From NCBI GenBank assembly GCA_025351145.1, contig JANXWM010000479.1, forward strand, positions 1-10,799: a DNA stretch of 10,799 nt, read 5' to 3'. The position numbers and the translations under genes are program-made. Positions 1-7,102 of the stretch are shown here, one piece after another (positions within the stretch are counted from its first letter, which is position 1; the number at the start of each line of letters is the position of its first letter). The notes under the pieces were generated by a model. It was not told where the DNA came from. It saw only the letters and a program-made list of their open reading frames with translations, and did not search any database. Origin of the DNA: Chitinophagaceae bacterium. Its GTDB lineage: Bacteria; Bacteroidota; Bacteroidia; Chitinophagales; Chitinophagaceae.

Positions 1-63
1 CCAACCCCTAAAGGGGAGCTTTTAAAAACAATAATCATTAAAACCCCCCTTCAGGGGATGGGG
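1..63. repeat. Imperfect palindromic intergenic repeat (CCCCT/AGGGG type) ahead of ilvC
   Basis: Two small palindromes, CCCCT-AA-AGGGG at 5-16 and CCCCT-TC-AGGGG at 46-57, lie in larger arms that are themselves inverted copies. The reverse complement of bases 1-23 matches 41-63 at about 19 of 23 positions by hand count, with an A/T-rich spacer between. Similar C-run/G-run palindromes are common between genes in Bacteroidota genomes (recalled, not searched). The right arm overlaps the in-frame ATG at 58, which is one reason to reject that codon as the ilvC start. The left side may be cut off by the window edge. Confidence 0.6.
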
Positions 64-81
64 GCAACAAAACAAAGCAAC

Positions 82-1128
82 ATGGCAAAATTAAATTTCG
101 GCGGCGTGGAAGAAAACGTAGTAACACGTGAAGAGTTTCCACTTGCAAAAGCGCAGGAAGTTTTAAAGAATGAAACGATTGCAGTAATTGGTTACGGTGT
201 TCAGGGACCTGGCCAGGCACTGAACCAGAGAGACAATGGCATCAACGTAATTGTGGGTCAGCGCAAGAGTTCCAAGACATGGGATAAAGCAATTTCCGAT
301 GGCTTTGTACCCGGCGAAACTTTGTTCGAAATTGAAGAGGCTTTAGAGCGTGGCACCATCATCTGCTACCTGTTGAGCGATGCAGCTCAAATTGAGCTGT
401 GGCCTACGGTTCAGAAACATTTAACTCCCGGCAAAGCATTATATTTTTCTCATGGTTTTGGCATCACTTTCAACGAGCAAACAGGCATTATTCCGCCGGC
501 AAATGTGGATGTTTTTCTTGTTGCACCAAAAGGCAGCGGTACCTCTTTGCGCAGAATGTTTTTGCAGGGCCGTGGTTTAAATAGTTCTTTTGCAATTTTT
601 CAGGATGCAACAGGCAAAGCAAAAGAAAGATGTATTGCATTGGGCATTGCAGTGGGCAGCGGTTATTTGTTCGAAACCAATTTTAAGAAAGAAGTTTACA
701 GCGATCTTACCGGTGAGCGCGGCACATTGATGGGCGCTATTCAGGGCATCTTTGCTGCACAATACCAGGTGCTTCGCGATGCTGGCCACACACCTTCTGA
801 AGCATTCAACGAAACAGTTGAAGAGCTTACACAATCATTGATGCCATTGGTTGCAGAAAACGGTATGGACTGGATGTATGCCAACTGCAGCACCACTGCA
901 CAGCGTGGCGCATTGGACTGGTGGAAAAAATTCCGCGATGCAACAGCTCCTGTGTTCCAGGAATTGTATCAGAGTGTTGCAACAGGCAAAGAATCTCAGC
1001 GGTCAATCGACAGCAACAGCAAAGCAGATTACCGCGTTAAACTGGAAGAAGAATTAAAAGAACTTCGTGAAAGCGAAATGTGGCAGGCCGGTAAAACTGT
1101 GCGCTCATTGCGTCCGGAAAATCAGTAG
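82..1128 (+). CDS. ilvC: Ketol-acid reductoisomerase (NADP+), fungal-like long class I form
   Basis: Catalyses the Mg2+- and NADPH-dependent isomerisation and reduction of acetolactate or acetohydroxybutyrate in valine, leucine and isoleucine synthesis; cytoplasmic. With the start at 82 the protein has 348 residues. Visible: Rossmann motif GYGVQGPGQ at 37-45; a nucleotide-phosphate loop with QRKSS at 60-64, fitting NADPH; SHGFG at 123-127 with the catalytic His124; VAPKGSG at 147-153; and the C-terminal knotted domain with metal and substrate acids Asp208, Glu212, Glu244 and Glu248 and Ser270. The D-x3-E and E-x3-E pairs have the class I spacing. The ATG at 58 would add eight residues encoded by the upstream palindrome, whereas MAKLNFGG is the usual Bacteroidota beginning, so 82 is preferred. 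The sequence from about 90 onward, including the end LRPENQ, resembles yeast Ilv5 (recalled) more than the ~330-residue bacterial form. A terminator follows, so ilvA is probably transcribed separately. Confidence 0.97.
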   Translation: MAKLNFGGVEENVVTREEFPLAKAQEVLKNETIAVIGYGVQGPGQALNQRDNGINVIVGQRKSSKTWDKAISDGFVPGETLFEIEEALERGTIICYLLSDAAQIELWPTVQKHLTPGKALYFSHGFGITFNEQTGIIPPANVDVFLVAPKGSGTSLRRMFLQGRGLNSSFAIFQDATGKAKERCIALGIAVGSGYLFETNFKKEVYSDLTGERGTLMGAIQGIFAAQYQVLRDAGHTPSEAFNETVEELTQSLMPLVAENGMDWMYANCSTTAQRGALDWWKKFRDATAPVFQELYQSVATGKESQRSIDSNSKADYRVKLEEELKELRESEMWQAGKTVRSLRPENQ

Positions 1129-1161
1129 TATTTTTTTGAACCAGAAGCAAGAATAAGTATT

Positions 1162-1208
1162 AAGCTTTTCTTGCGTCGCACTCTTGTACGTTCAGAAATC
1201 AATTGAGC
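1162..1208 (+). repeat. Dispersed 47-bp element, copy A
   Basis: Exact core TTGCGTCGCACTCTTGTAC at 1171-1189, then 14 bases, then TGAGC at 1204-1208. The CATCG box is not recognisable; AAGCTTTTC precedes the core and resembles AAGCGTTCC in copy C. A T-run plus GAACC ends at 1142, 28 bases before the core. The copy sits between the ilvC stop codon and the ilvC terminator hairpin. Confidence 0.85.
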
Positions 1209-1222
1209 AAATACAAATACAC

Positions 1223-1258
1223 AAAACGCAAAGCTTAACAACCTTTGCGTTTTTGTTT
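1223..1258 (+). terminator. Rho-independent terminator after ilvC
   Basis: AAAACGCAAAG (1223-1233) and CTTTGCGTTTT (1243-1253) form a perfect 11-bp stem around a nine-base loop, and the T-rich tract 1250-1260 follows directly. This should end ilvC transcription. It also overlaps the in-frame ATG at 1245 that would lengthen ilvA, arguing for the later ilvA start. An alternative reading is that the hairpin belongs to the repeat module, since copy E is also followed by a hairpin of related sequence. Confidence 0.7.
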
Positions 1259-1283
1259 CTTAACCGATTTAGTAAACATAATT

Positions 1284-2543
1284 ATGATAAACACAGCAAC
1301 TAATTCAGCATCCAATCTTCATTTTGAAGATGCCGCTATAAGATTACAAACTGTAATCAACAGAACACCGCTGCAGCTCAATGTTAATTTATCGCGCAGA
1401 TACAACTGCCATGTTTATTTAAAGAGGGAAGACTTGCAAATTGTTCGCTCATATAAACTGCGGGGTGCTTACAATATGATGAGCAGCTTGCCTGCAATTC
1501 AACTACAGAGTGGCGTTGTATGTGCAAGTGCAGGCAACCATGCACAGGGTTTTGCGTACAGTTGCAATAAGCTTAAGATAAAGGGTGTTGTGTTTATGCC
1601 CATTATTACACCCAAACAAAAAGTGAATCAAACAAAAATGTTTGGGGATGCATTTATTGAAATACGTTTAACAGGCGATACGTTTGACGATTGCGCCATT
1701 GCTGCAAAAAAGTTTACAGAAGAAAATAACATGACTTTTATTCCGCCTTTTGATGATTATAAAATTATCGAAGGTCAAGGTACAGTTGGCGTTGAAATTC
1801 TTGAAGATTTACCAGCCGTTGATTATTTATTTATACCTGTGGGCGGTGGCGGTTTAAGTGCGGGTGTTGGCAGTTATTTTAATGCTGTATCGCCGCAAAC
1901 AATCATCATTGGTTTGGAGCCGGAAGGAGCTCCCGCTATGTATGAAGCGTTTAAAGCAGGCCATCCTGTAATGTTGGATTCAATAGACCGGTTTGTGGAT
2001 GGTGCCGCTGTTAAACGTGTTGGTGACCTTACCTATCCGCTTTGCAAAAAAGCCCTGAAGGAAATACATCTTGTACCCGAAGGAAAAGTGTGCACTACCA
2101 TTTTAAAATTATACAACGAAAACGCCATAGTTGTTGAACCCGCAGGCGCATTGTCCATCGCTGCACTTGATGCTTATGCAGATGAAATAAAAGGCAAAAA
2201 TGTGGTTTGCATTGTAAGCGGCGGCAACAACGATATTGACCGCATGCCGGAGATAAAAGAACGCTCACTTCAGTACGAAGGTTTGAAACATTATTTCCTT
2301 GTGCGCTTTGCACAAAGACCCGGCGCTTTAAGAGAATTTTTGAATTATGTTCTTGGCCCAACGGATGATATTACCCAGTTTGAATACATGCAGAAAACAA
2401 ATAAAGAAAGCGGGCCTGCATTGGTTGGTATTGAATTGCAATCAAGGCATGACTATGAAGATTTATTGATTAAAATGAAACAATATAATATTGATTACAC
2501 TGAGCTTAATAAGGATGATACTTTATTTGGGTATTTGGTATAA
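1284..2543 (+). CDS. ilvA: Threonine ammonia-lyase (threonine dehydratase), biosynthetic short form
   Basis: PLP enzyme deaminating threonine to 2-oxobutanoate, the committed step of isoleucine synthesis; cytoplasmic. From the start at 1284 it has 419 residues, close to the roughly 420-residue short bacterial form. Visible: the PLP-binding Lys58 in SYKLRGAY, the substrate loop SAGNHAQG (83-90), the phosphate-binding glycines GGGGLSAG (187-194), and SGGNND (312-317) near the cofactor ring. Residues from about 335 to the end form one ACT-like regulatory domain (HYFLVRFAQRPGALREF), consistent with isoleucine feedback control, in place of the two such domains of E. coli IlvA. The in-frame ATG at 1245 is rejected: it lies in the ilvC terminator and would add 13 residues outside the family pattern. 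ilvC, acting two steps later in the same pathway, lies 155 bases upstream. No convincing promoter is visible between the terminator and the start. Confidence 0.96.
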   Translation: MINTATNSASNLHFEDAAIRLQTVINRTPLQLNVNLSRRYNCHVYLKREDLQIVRSYKLRGAYNMMSSLPAIQLQSGVVCASAGNHAQGFAYSCNKLKIKGVVFMPIITPKQKVNQTKMFGDAFIEIRLTGDTFDDCAIAAKKFTEENNMTFIPPFDDYKIIEGQGTVGVEILEDLPAVDYLFIPVGGGGLSAGVGSYFNAVSPQTIIIGLEPEGAPAMYEAFKAGHPVMLDSIDRFVDGAAVKRVGDLTYPLCKKALKEIHLVPEGKVCTTILKLYNENAIVVEPAGALSIAALDAYADEIKGKNVVCIVSGGNNDIDRMPEIKERSLQYEGLKHYFLVRFAQRPGALREFLNYVLGPTDDITQFEYMQKTNKESGPALVGIELQSRHDYEDLLIKMKQYNIDYTELNKDDTLFGYLV

Positions 2544-2554
2544 TTCTTCGCATC

Positions 2555-2601
2555 GCTGAATAGTGTTCGGAACGTACAAGAGTGCAACCCAAAGGGCGAT
2601 G
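2555..2601 (-). repeat. Dispersed 47-bp element, copy B (most diverged)
   Basis: Reverse-strand copy 11 bases after the ilvA stop. On the plus strand: GCTGA at 2555-2559, 14 bases, core GTACAAGAGTGCAACCCAA at 2574-2592 (two changes from consensus), four bases, CGATG at 2597-2601. Similarity to copy D continues past the element to base 2617. Confidence 0.78.
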
Positions 2602-2667
2602 ATAAAAAATTTGTTGCAAATAAAAATCATTCTTTTATATTATAGACCGGGCTGATTAACTGCTATC

Positions 2668-2714
2668 AAGCGTTCCTTGCGTCGCACTCTTCTACTAATG
2701 TAATTCTATTGAGC
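2668..2714 (+). repeat. Dispersed 47-bp element, copy C
   Basis: Core TTGCGTCGCACTCTTCTAC at 2677-2695 (one change), 14 bases, TGAGC at 2710-2714. The segment before the core reads AAGCGTTCC; CATCG itself is not intact. With copy D it forms a mirror pair, the TGARC ends facing inwards. Confidence 0.78.
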
Positions 2715-2855
2715 ACTTCAAATGCAGTCAGGTTGCACGATACATAAAGGATGGCGCATTTTTTTTGGCCGCTTCTTCACATAAAAACTGCGGTTATTGC
2801 AACCACGTTAAAAAGATATTCCCTCTTTAGAAAAAATGGTTAGGTCATAGCCGGG

Positions 2856-2863
2856 TAACTTTG
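2856..2863 (+). promoter_or_regulatory. Candidate -7 promoter box for the copper ATPase-recQ pair
   Basis: TAACTTTG matches the Bacteroidota -7 consensus TAnnTTTG. No good TTTG -33 box lies 19-21 bases upstream, so the promoter is only half supported. Transcription from here would start near 2870 and give a leader of about 140 bases containing element copy D. Confidence 0.4.
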
Positions 2864-2904
2864 CATAAGTTATGTAAGAGATATATCCAGGTTAGGCTCC
2901 TTGT

Positions 2905-2951
2905 GTTCAGCACTGTTCCAAACGCACAAGAGTGCGACGCAACAGACGATG
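2905..2951 (-). repeat. Dispersed 47-bp element, copy D
   Basis: On the plus strand: GTTCA at 2905-2909, 14 bases, core GCACAAGAGTGCGACGCAA at 2924-2942 (one change), four bases, CGATG at 2947-2951. GGCTC followed by an A-run begins at 2970, 27 bases beyond the core, mirroring the T-run/GARCC box of copy A. In this copy the RNA hairpin CGCAC-AAGA-GTGCG is fully Watson-Crick paired. It lies in the probable leader of the copper ATPase gene, 60 bases before the start codon. Confidence 0.83.
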
Positions 2952-3011
2952 AAAAATGGTTTGTTGCCTGGCTCAAAAAAATAAAAAATTATTACTTAAA
3001 AAATAATCCTG

Positions 3012-5123
3012 ATGGAAAAAGTGAACTGGAAAGTGGAAGGTATGAGTTGTACCAATTGTGCACTCAGTATTCACAAGTACCTTGAAGCGAAGGGCCTTGA
3101 AAATGTGAAAGTGAATTTTATTGGCGGCGATGTAAGTTTTGATATGAACGGTAATATTGCCAAACCGGAAATAGAAAAAGGGATTGACAGTTTAGGTTAT
3201 CATGTAGTGAATGGTACAGGCGCTGCAACAAAAAATAAAAAGCTTTTTAAAAATCATTTACAGCGTTTTTTATTCTGCATCATTTTTACCGCGCCAATGC
3301 TGCTGACCATGATACCCGGCTTGCATATTATGGCCTTAATGAACCCTTATGTTCAACTTGCATTAACCATTCCGGTTTTTATTGTGGGCATGGATTTTTT
3401 TGGCCGAAGCGCTATAAAAAGCTTGCTGAAAGGCATACCCAATATGAATGTACTGATTGCACTTGGAGCAACTGCGGCATTCGGTTACAGCTTATATGGA
3501 ACTATCATTGGCGAAGCAGAACAATACATGTTTTATGAAACTGCTGCGGCAATAATTACACTGGTTTTTCTTGGCAACTGGATGGAAGATAAATCTGTTG
3601 AAACCACACAGGCAGCATTAAGAAAATTGGCCGTTACCCAAAAGGGAACAGCCAACATGATCGCTTATGATGACCAGCACCACGAACATATTTTCCCTGT
3701 GGAAAGTACAAACCTTAAAGTGGGTGATTTAATACTGATCAAAAGCGGTGAGCACGTGCCTATGGATTGCAAAATATTATGGGGCGATGCAAGCATAAAC
3801 GAAGCCATTGTTACCGGCGAAAGTATGCCTGTTGAAAAGAAGATGAATGATAAATTAATTGGTGGCAGCATTCTTGAAAACGGCACTATAAAAGCTTATG
3901 TAACCGCAGTTGGTGAAGATACTGTGTTGAGCAATATCCTTAAACTGGTGAAAGAAGCACAAACAGAAAAGCCGCCTGTACAGCAACTTGCAGATAAGAT
4001 TAGCGCCATATTTGTTCCGGTGGTAGTAAGTATTGCCGTGCTTACTTTGCTGGGTAATTATTTCTTTACTGATATTGGATTTGGTGCAAGTTTATTACGA
4101 AGTATTGCAGTGCTGGTAATCTCTTGTCCATGTGCTATGGGCCTTGCTACACCTGCCGCTATAGCAGTTGGCTTAGGCCGCGCCGCTAAGAATGGCGTGC
4201 TTTTTAAAAACGCGAAAAGCCTGGAAGTTTTTAAAGATATAAAGCAGGTGGTGTTTGATAAAACGGGAACACTTACTACCGGAGAGTTTTCGATTTATGA
4301 TTTTCGGTTTACGATTGATCCGAATGAATTTAAACGGATTGCCTGCTCATTAGAAAAATATTCCAATCACCCCATTGCAAAATGCATTGCTAAAGAATGG
4401 AAAATAAAAGATGATATACGCTGGAGTAAAATTGAAGAAATAAAAGGGTTGGGGATGAAGGCAATTGATAAAGAAGGAAATGAATTTATTGCGGGTTCAT
4501 TCAAGGTTGCAGAGCAGCTTACGAAAGATGATACACACAGTATTTACATAATCCGTAACAATGAATTGCTTGGTTGGATTGATGTGGCAGATGAAATAAG
4601 GCGCGAAGCAAAACAAGTTGTTACTATGCTGAAATTGAAAGGGATAAAAACAATTTTATTAAGCGGCGACAGAAAGGAAAAATGCGAACAGGTCGCACAA
4701 CAACTGGGCATTGATGAAGTGGCAGCAGAACAAACACCCGAACAAAAACTAGAAAAAATTGCAGCTTATAATTCAGTTGCTCCAACTGCAATGGTGGGAG
4801 ATGGCATTAATGATGCACCGGCATTGGCTAAAGCAACCGTTGGTATTTCTTTAAGCGATGCATCGCAGATTGCCATGCAAAGCGCACAGGTTGTTTTGAT
4901 GAATCATGGTTTGAAGAATTTGCCTTTATCACTCGGCCTTGGCAAGCATACTTACATAACCATCAAACAAAATTTATTCTGGGCATTTTTATATAATGTG
5001 GTTGCTATTCCTGTTGCGGCTCTTGGATTTTTAAACCCCACATTCGGGGCTCTGCTTATGGGGTTGAGCGATGTAGTGCTGGCGGTGAATTCTGTGAGGC
5101 TAAATTGGAAGAAAGTCATTTGA
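3012..5123 (+). CDS. copA: Cu(I)-type heavy-metal-translocating P1B ATPase
   Basis: Inner-membrane ATPase, most likely exporting Cu(I) from the cytoplasm; 703 residues with one N-terminal heavy-metal-associated domain. Visible in order: metal-binding GMSCTNC (Cys13, Cys16); membrane segments near 86-102, 112-131, 144-165 and 171-190; actuator-domain TGES at 268-271; a fifth membrane segment near 328-350; a sixth holding the transport site CPC (Cys372, Cys374); phosphorylation motif DKTGTLT (Asp416); nucleotide-binding HP (453-454); GDGIND (596-601); and a final membrane pair with Tyr661-Asn662-x4-Pro and Met683. CPC plus YN-x4-P plus a TM8 Met is the Cu(I)/Ag(I) signature. Odd point: the position four after Met683, usually Ser in TM8 of copper pumps, is Asp687. 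No copper chaperone or CsoR/CueR-type regulator is nearby. recQ follows after 27 bases. Metal specificity is inferred from motifs. Confidence 0.92.
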   Translation: MEKVNWKVEGMSCTNCALSIHKYLEAKGLENVKVNFIGGDVSFDMNGNIAKPEIEKGIDSLGYHVVNGTGAATKNKKLFKNHLQRFLFCIIFTAPMLLTMIPGLHIMALMNPYVQLALTIPVFIVGMDFFGRSAIKSLLKGIPNMNVLIALGATAAFGYSLYGTIIGEAEQYMFYETAAAIITLVFLGNWMEDKSVETTQAALRKLAVTQKGTANMIAYDDQHHEHIFPVESTNLKVGDLILIKSGEHVPMDCKILWGDASINEAIVTGESMPVEKKMNDKLIGGSILENGTIKAYVTAVGEDTVLSNILKLVKEAQTEKPPVQQLADKISAIFVPVVVSIAVLTLLGNYFFTDIGFGASLLRSIAVLVISCPCAMGLATPAAIAVGLGRAAKNGVLFKNAKSLEVFKDIKQVVFDKTGTLTTGEFSIYDFRFTIDPNEFKRIACSLEKYSNHPIAKCIAKEWKIKDDIRWSKIEEIKGLGMKAIDKEGNEFIAGSFKVAEQLTKDDTHSIYIIRNNELLGWIDVADEIRREAKQVVTMLKLKGIKTILLSGDRKEKCEQVAQQLGIDEVAAEQTPEQKLEKIAAYNSVAPTAMVGDGINDAPALAKATVGISLSDASQIAMQSAQVVLMNHGLKNLPLSLGLGKHTYITIKQNLFWAFLYNVVAIPVAALGFLNPTFGALLMGLSDVVLAVNSVRLNWKKVI

Positions 5124-5150
5124 TGAGTTGTATCTTCATCGCTGACTTAT

Positions 5151-7058
5151 ATGTTATCACCACAAAACATACTAAAAAAATACTGGGGGCACGATGTTTT
5201 TCGCCCCATGCAGGAAGACATCATTCAATCAGTGCTGGATGGCAAAGATGTATTGGCCTTGTTGCCAACAGGCGGTGGTAAATCTGTTTGCTTCCAGGTT
5301 CCTGCTTTAATGAAAGATGGCTTGTGCCTCGTAATTTCTCCCCTTATTGCTTTAATGAAAGACCAGGTAGAAAACCTCGAAAAAAAAGGCATATCTGCTG
5401 CATCAATTAACAGCAGCTTGAATTTTTATGAAGTAAAAAAAACACTGCAGGATGCGATGCATGGCGATTTTAAATTTTTATACCTCTCACCTGAACGCTT
5501 AGAAACAAATCTTTTCAAAGACTATCTGCCGGAATTAAATATCAACCTTATCGCCGTTGATGAAGCGCATTGTATTTCGCAGTGGGGTTACGATTTTCGC
5601 CCTCCTTATTTACGTTTAGCAAACCTTAAGGAATCATTGCCCGGTATTCCAGTATTGGCATTATCCGCTTCTGCTACGCTATTGGTGCAGGATGATATTA
5701 TTGAGAAATTAAAGTTTAAAGGACCAGGCATTTTTCATGCATCATTTGAAAAACCCAATCTCTCTTACAGCGTTTTTAAAGTTGACAGCAAGATCAATAA
5801 AGTGATTGACATATTGCAAAATGTAACCGGCAGCAGTATCGTCTATTGCAAAAGCAGGAGGCTTGCAAAAGAGGTATCGCAGCTATTATTGCTGCAGCAT
5901 ATTTCTGTGGATTATTATCACGCAGGTTTGTCGCAGGAAGAGCGCAGCAAAAAACAGGCAGCATGGATAAATAATCAAACAAGGGTTATTGTTTGCACTA
6001 ATGCATTTGGAATGGGCATCGATAAACCCGATGTAAGAACAGTGATACATTACGATATTCCTGATTGCATTGAAAACTATTACCAGGAAGCGGGCCGTAC
6101 AGGCCGCGATGGCAAAAGGGCTTATGCAGTTTTGCTTTATCAGCACGAAGATATTGGTATGCTGGAAGCCTTGCCCGATCAGCGTTTCCCTGTAATGTAC
6201 GATATAAGAAAAGTGTACCAGTCATTGGCTGATTATTTGCAGGTACCCGTAGGCCTCGGCGAAAATAAATATTACGATTTTGACCTCAACGAGTACGTAA
6301 AAAACTTTCATCTCGATGTGCTGCTTGTAATGAATGTATTAAAAGTTTTAGAGCAGGAAGGCCACCTCACATTCAATGAAAATATTTTCCTTCCGGCGCA
6401 GGTAAAGTTTACAACGCCCAAAGAATTGCTGGTAGATTTTGAACAAACACACCCTATGCTCGAGCCCGTAATGAAATGCTTGCTGCGAACTTACGAAGGC
6501 ATCGTAGATACCCGCGTTTCTGTGCATGAAAAACAAATTGCAAAGCTCGCCGGCCTTTCTTACGACAGTGTAAAAAGCGATCTGCAGCAATTGAATGCAC
6601 TGCATATTATTGAATACCTGCCGCAAAAAGAAACGCCGCAAATTCATTTTTTAATCAACCGTGCACCGGCGCAGTTTCTTACCATTAACCACGAAAATTA
6701 TTTGCACCGCAAACAGCAGTACGAGTTAAGGATAGAGGCAATGCTTCACTATATCAGGCTTACAAAAGAATGCCGCAGCCATTACATCTCGGCGTATTTT
6801 GGCGACAACAAAGTGAAAGACTGCGGCATCTGCGATGTGTGCCTTAACAAAAAAAATACCGGCATTACAGAAGAAGAATTTAAAAAAATCCAGGAAAGGA
6901 TTTATACCCGCCTTACAGAAGAAGGCATTGCAACAAAGGATTTGCTGCATCATCTCAATGGCATAAAAAAAGAGAAAACATGGATAGTGCTTAATTTTTT
7001 ACAAAGCGAAAAAAAGATCAGCATCAGTACAACAGGAATTATCAGCAAAAGCAATTAA
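5151..7058 (+). CDS. recQ: RecQ-family ATP-dependent 3'-5' DNA helicase, form lacking HRDC
   Basis: Superfamily 2 helicase for recombination and replication-fork repair; 635 residues. The core is complete: motif 0 FRPMQ (17-21), Walker A PTGGGKS (39-45), DEAH (137-140) followed by the RecQ aromatic-rich loop CISQWGYDFR (141-150), SASAT (172-176), motif V TNAFGMGID (283-291) and motif VI QEAGRTGRDG (312-321). The zinc cluster is Cys541, Cys558, Cys561 and Cys564, with the usual C-x16-C-x2-C-x2-C spacing. It lies about 220 residues after motif VI, against about 50 in E. coli RecQ (recalled). The extra segment contains a winged-helix-like stretch near 455-500. Only about 70 residues follow the zinc cluster, too few for the E. 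coli winged helix plus HRDC. Comparable RecQ proteins of about 630 residues are annotated in other Bacteroidota (recalled). Probably co-transcribed with the ATPase gene just upstream. Confidence 0.95.
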   Translation: MLSPQNILKKYWGHDVFRPMQEDIIQSVLDGKDVLALLPTGGGKSVCFQVPALMKDGLCLVISPLIALMKDQVENLEKKGISAASINSSLNFYEVKKTLQDAMHGDFKFLYLSPERLETNLFKDYLPELNINLIAVDEAHCISQWGYDFRPPYLRLANLKESLPGIPVLALSASATLLVQDDIIEKLKFKGPGIFHASFEKPNLSYSVFKVDSKINKVIDILQNVTGSSIVYCKSRRLAKEVSQLLLLQHISVDYYHAGLSQEERSKKQAAWINNQTRVIVCTNAFGMGIDKPDVRTVIHYDIPDCIENYYQEAGRTGRDGKRAYAVLLYQHEDIGMLEALPDQRFPVMYDIRKVYQSLADYLQVPVGLGENKYYDFDLNEYVKNFHLDVLLVMNVLKVLEQEGHLTFNENIFLPAQVKFTTPKELLVDFEQTHPMLEPVMKCLLRTYEGIVDTRVSVHEKQIAKLAGLSYDSVKSDLQQLNALHIIEYLPQKETPQIHFLINRAPAQFLTINHENYLHRKQQYELRIEAMLHYIRLTKECRSHYISAYFGDNKVKDCGICDVCLNKKNTGITEEEFKKIQERIYTRLTEEGIATKDLLHHLNGIKKEKTWIVLNFLQSEKKISISTTGIISKSN

Positions 7059-7102
7059 TACAAATATATATTTTTGAACCCAACTATAGTTTATTAATTG
7101 AA

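Larger units (their letters stand above)
2544..3011. other. 468-base gene-free region carrying three copies of the dispersed element
   Basis: No credible gene is present. The region holds element copies B (2555-2601, minus), C (2668-2714, plus) and D (2905-2951, minus), a -7 promoter match at 2856-2863, and a seven-base inverted repeat GGTTGCA/TGCAACC at 2731-2737 and 2798-2804. The nine-mer CTGCGGTTA at 2788-2796 recurs in the hairpin after recQ at 7212-7220. No clear terminator for ilvA is seen. Short reading frames crossing the region have no recognisable protein features and run through repeat sequence. Confidence 0.7.

Noticed and set aside
1162..1208. Possibility that the repeats are integron attC sites or CRISPR repeats
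   Set aside because: Spacing is irregular, orientation is mixed, and there are no integrase or cas genes, attC core boxes or unique spacers of constant length.
2861..3085. 74-codon plus-strand reading frame upstream of and overlapping the ATPase start
   Set aside because: It runs through the candidate promoter and element copy D (the repeat translates as QECDAT), overlaps the ATPase start in another frame and has no protein-like features.
5124..5150. CTTCATCGCTGA in the copA-recQ gap, similar to CTTCGCATCGCTGA at the outer edge of copy B
   Set aside because: The shared string is short and no element core is present, so it may be chance.
7069..7076. TATTTTTG, a formal match to the TAnnTTTG promoter box
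   Set aside because: No plus-strand gene lies downstream, and it coincides with the T-run/GAACC part of the repeat module at copy E.
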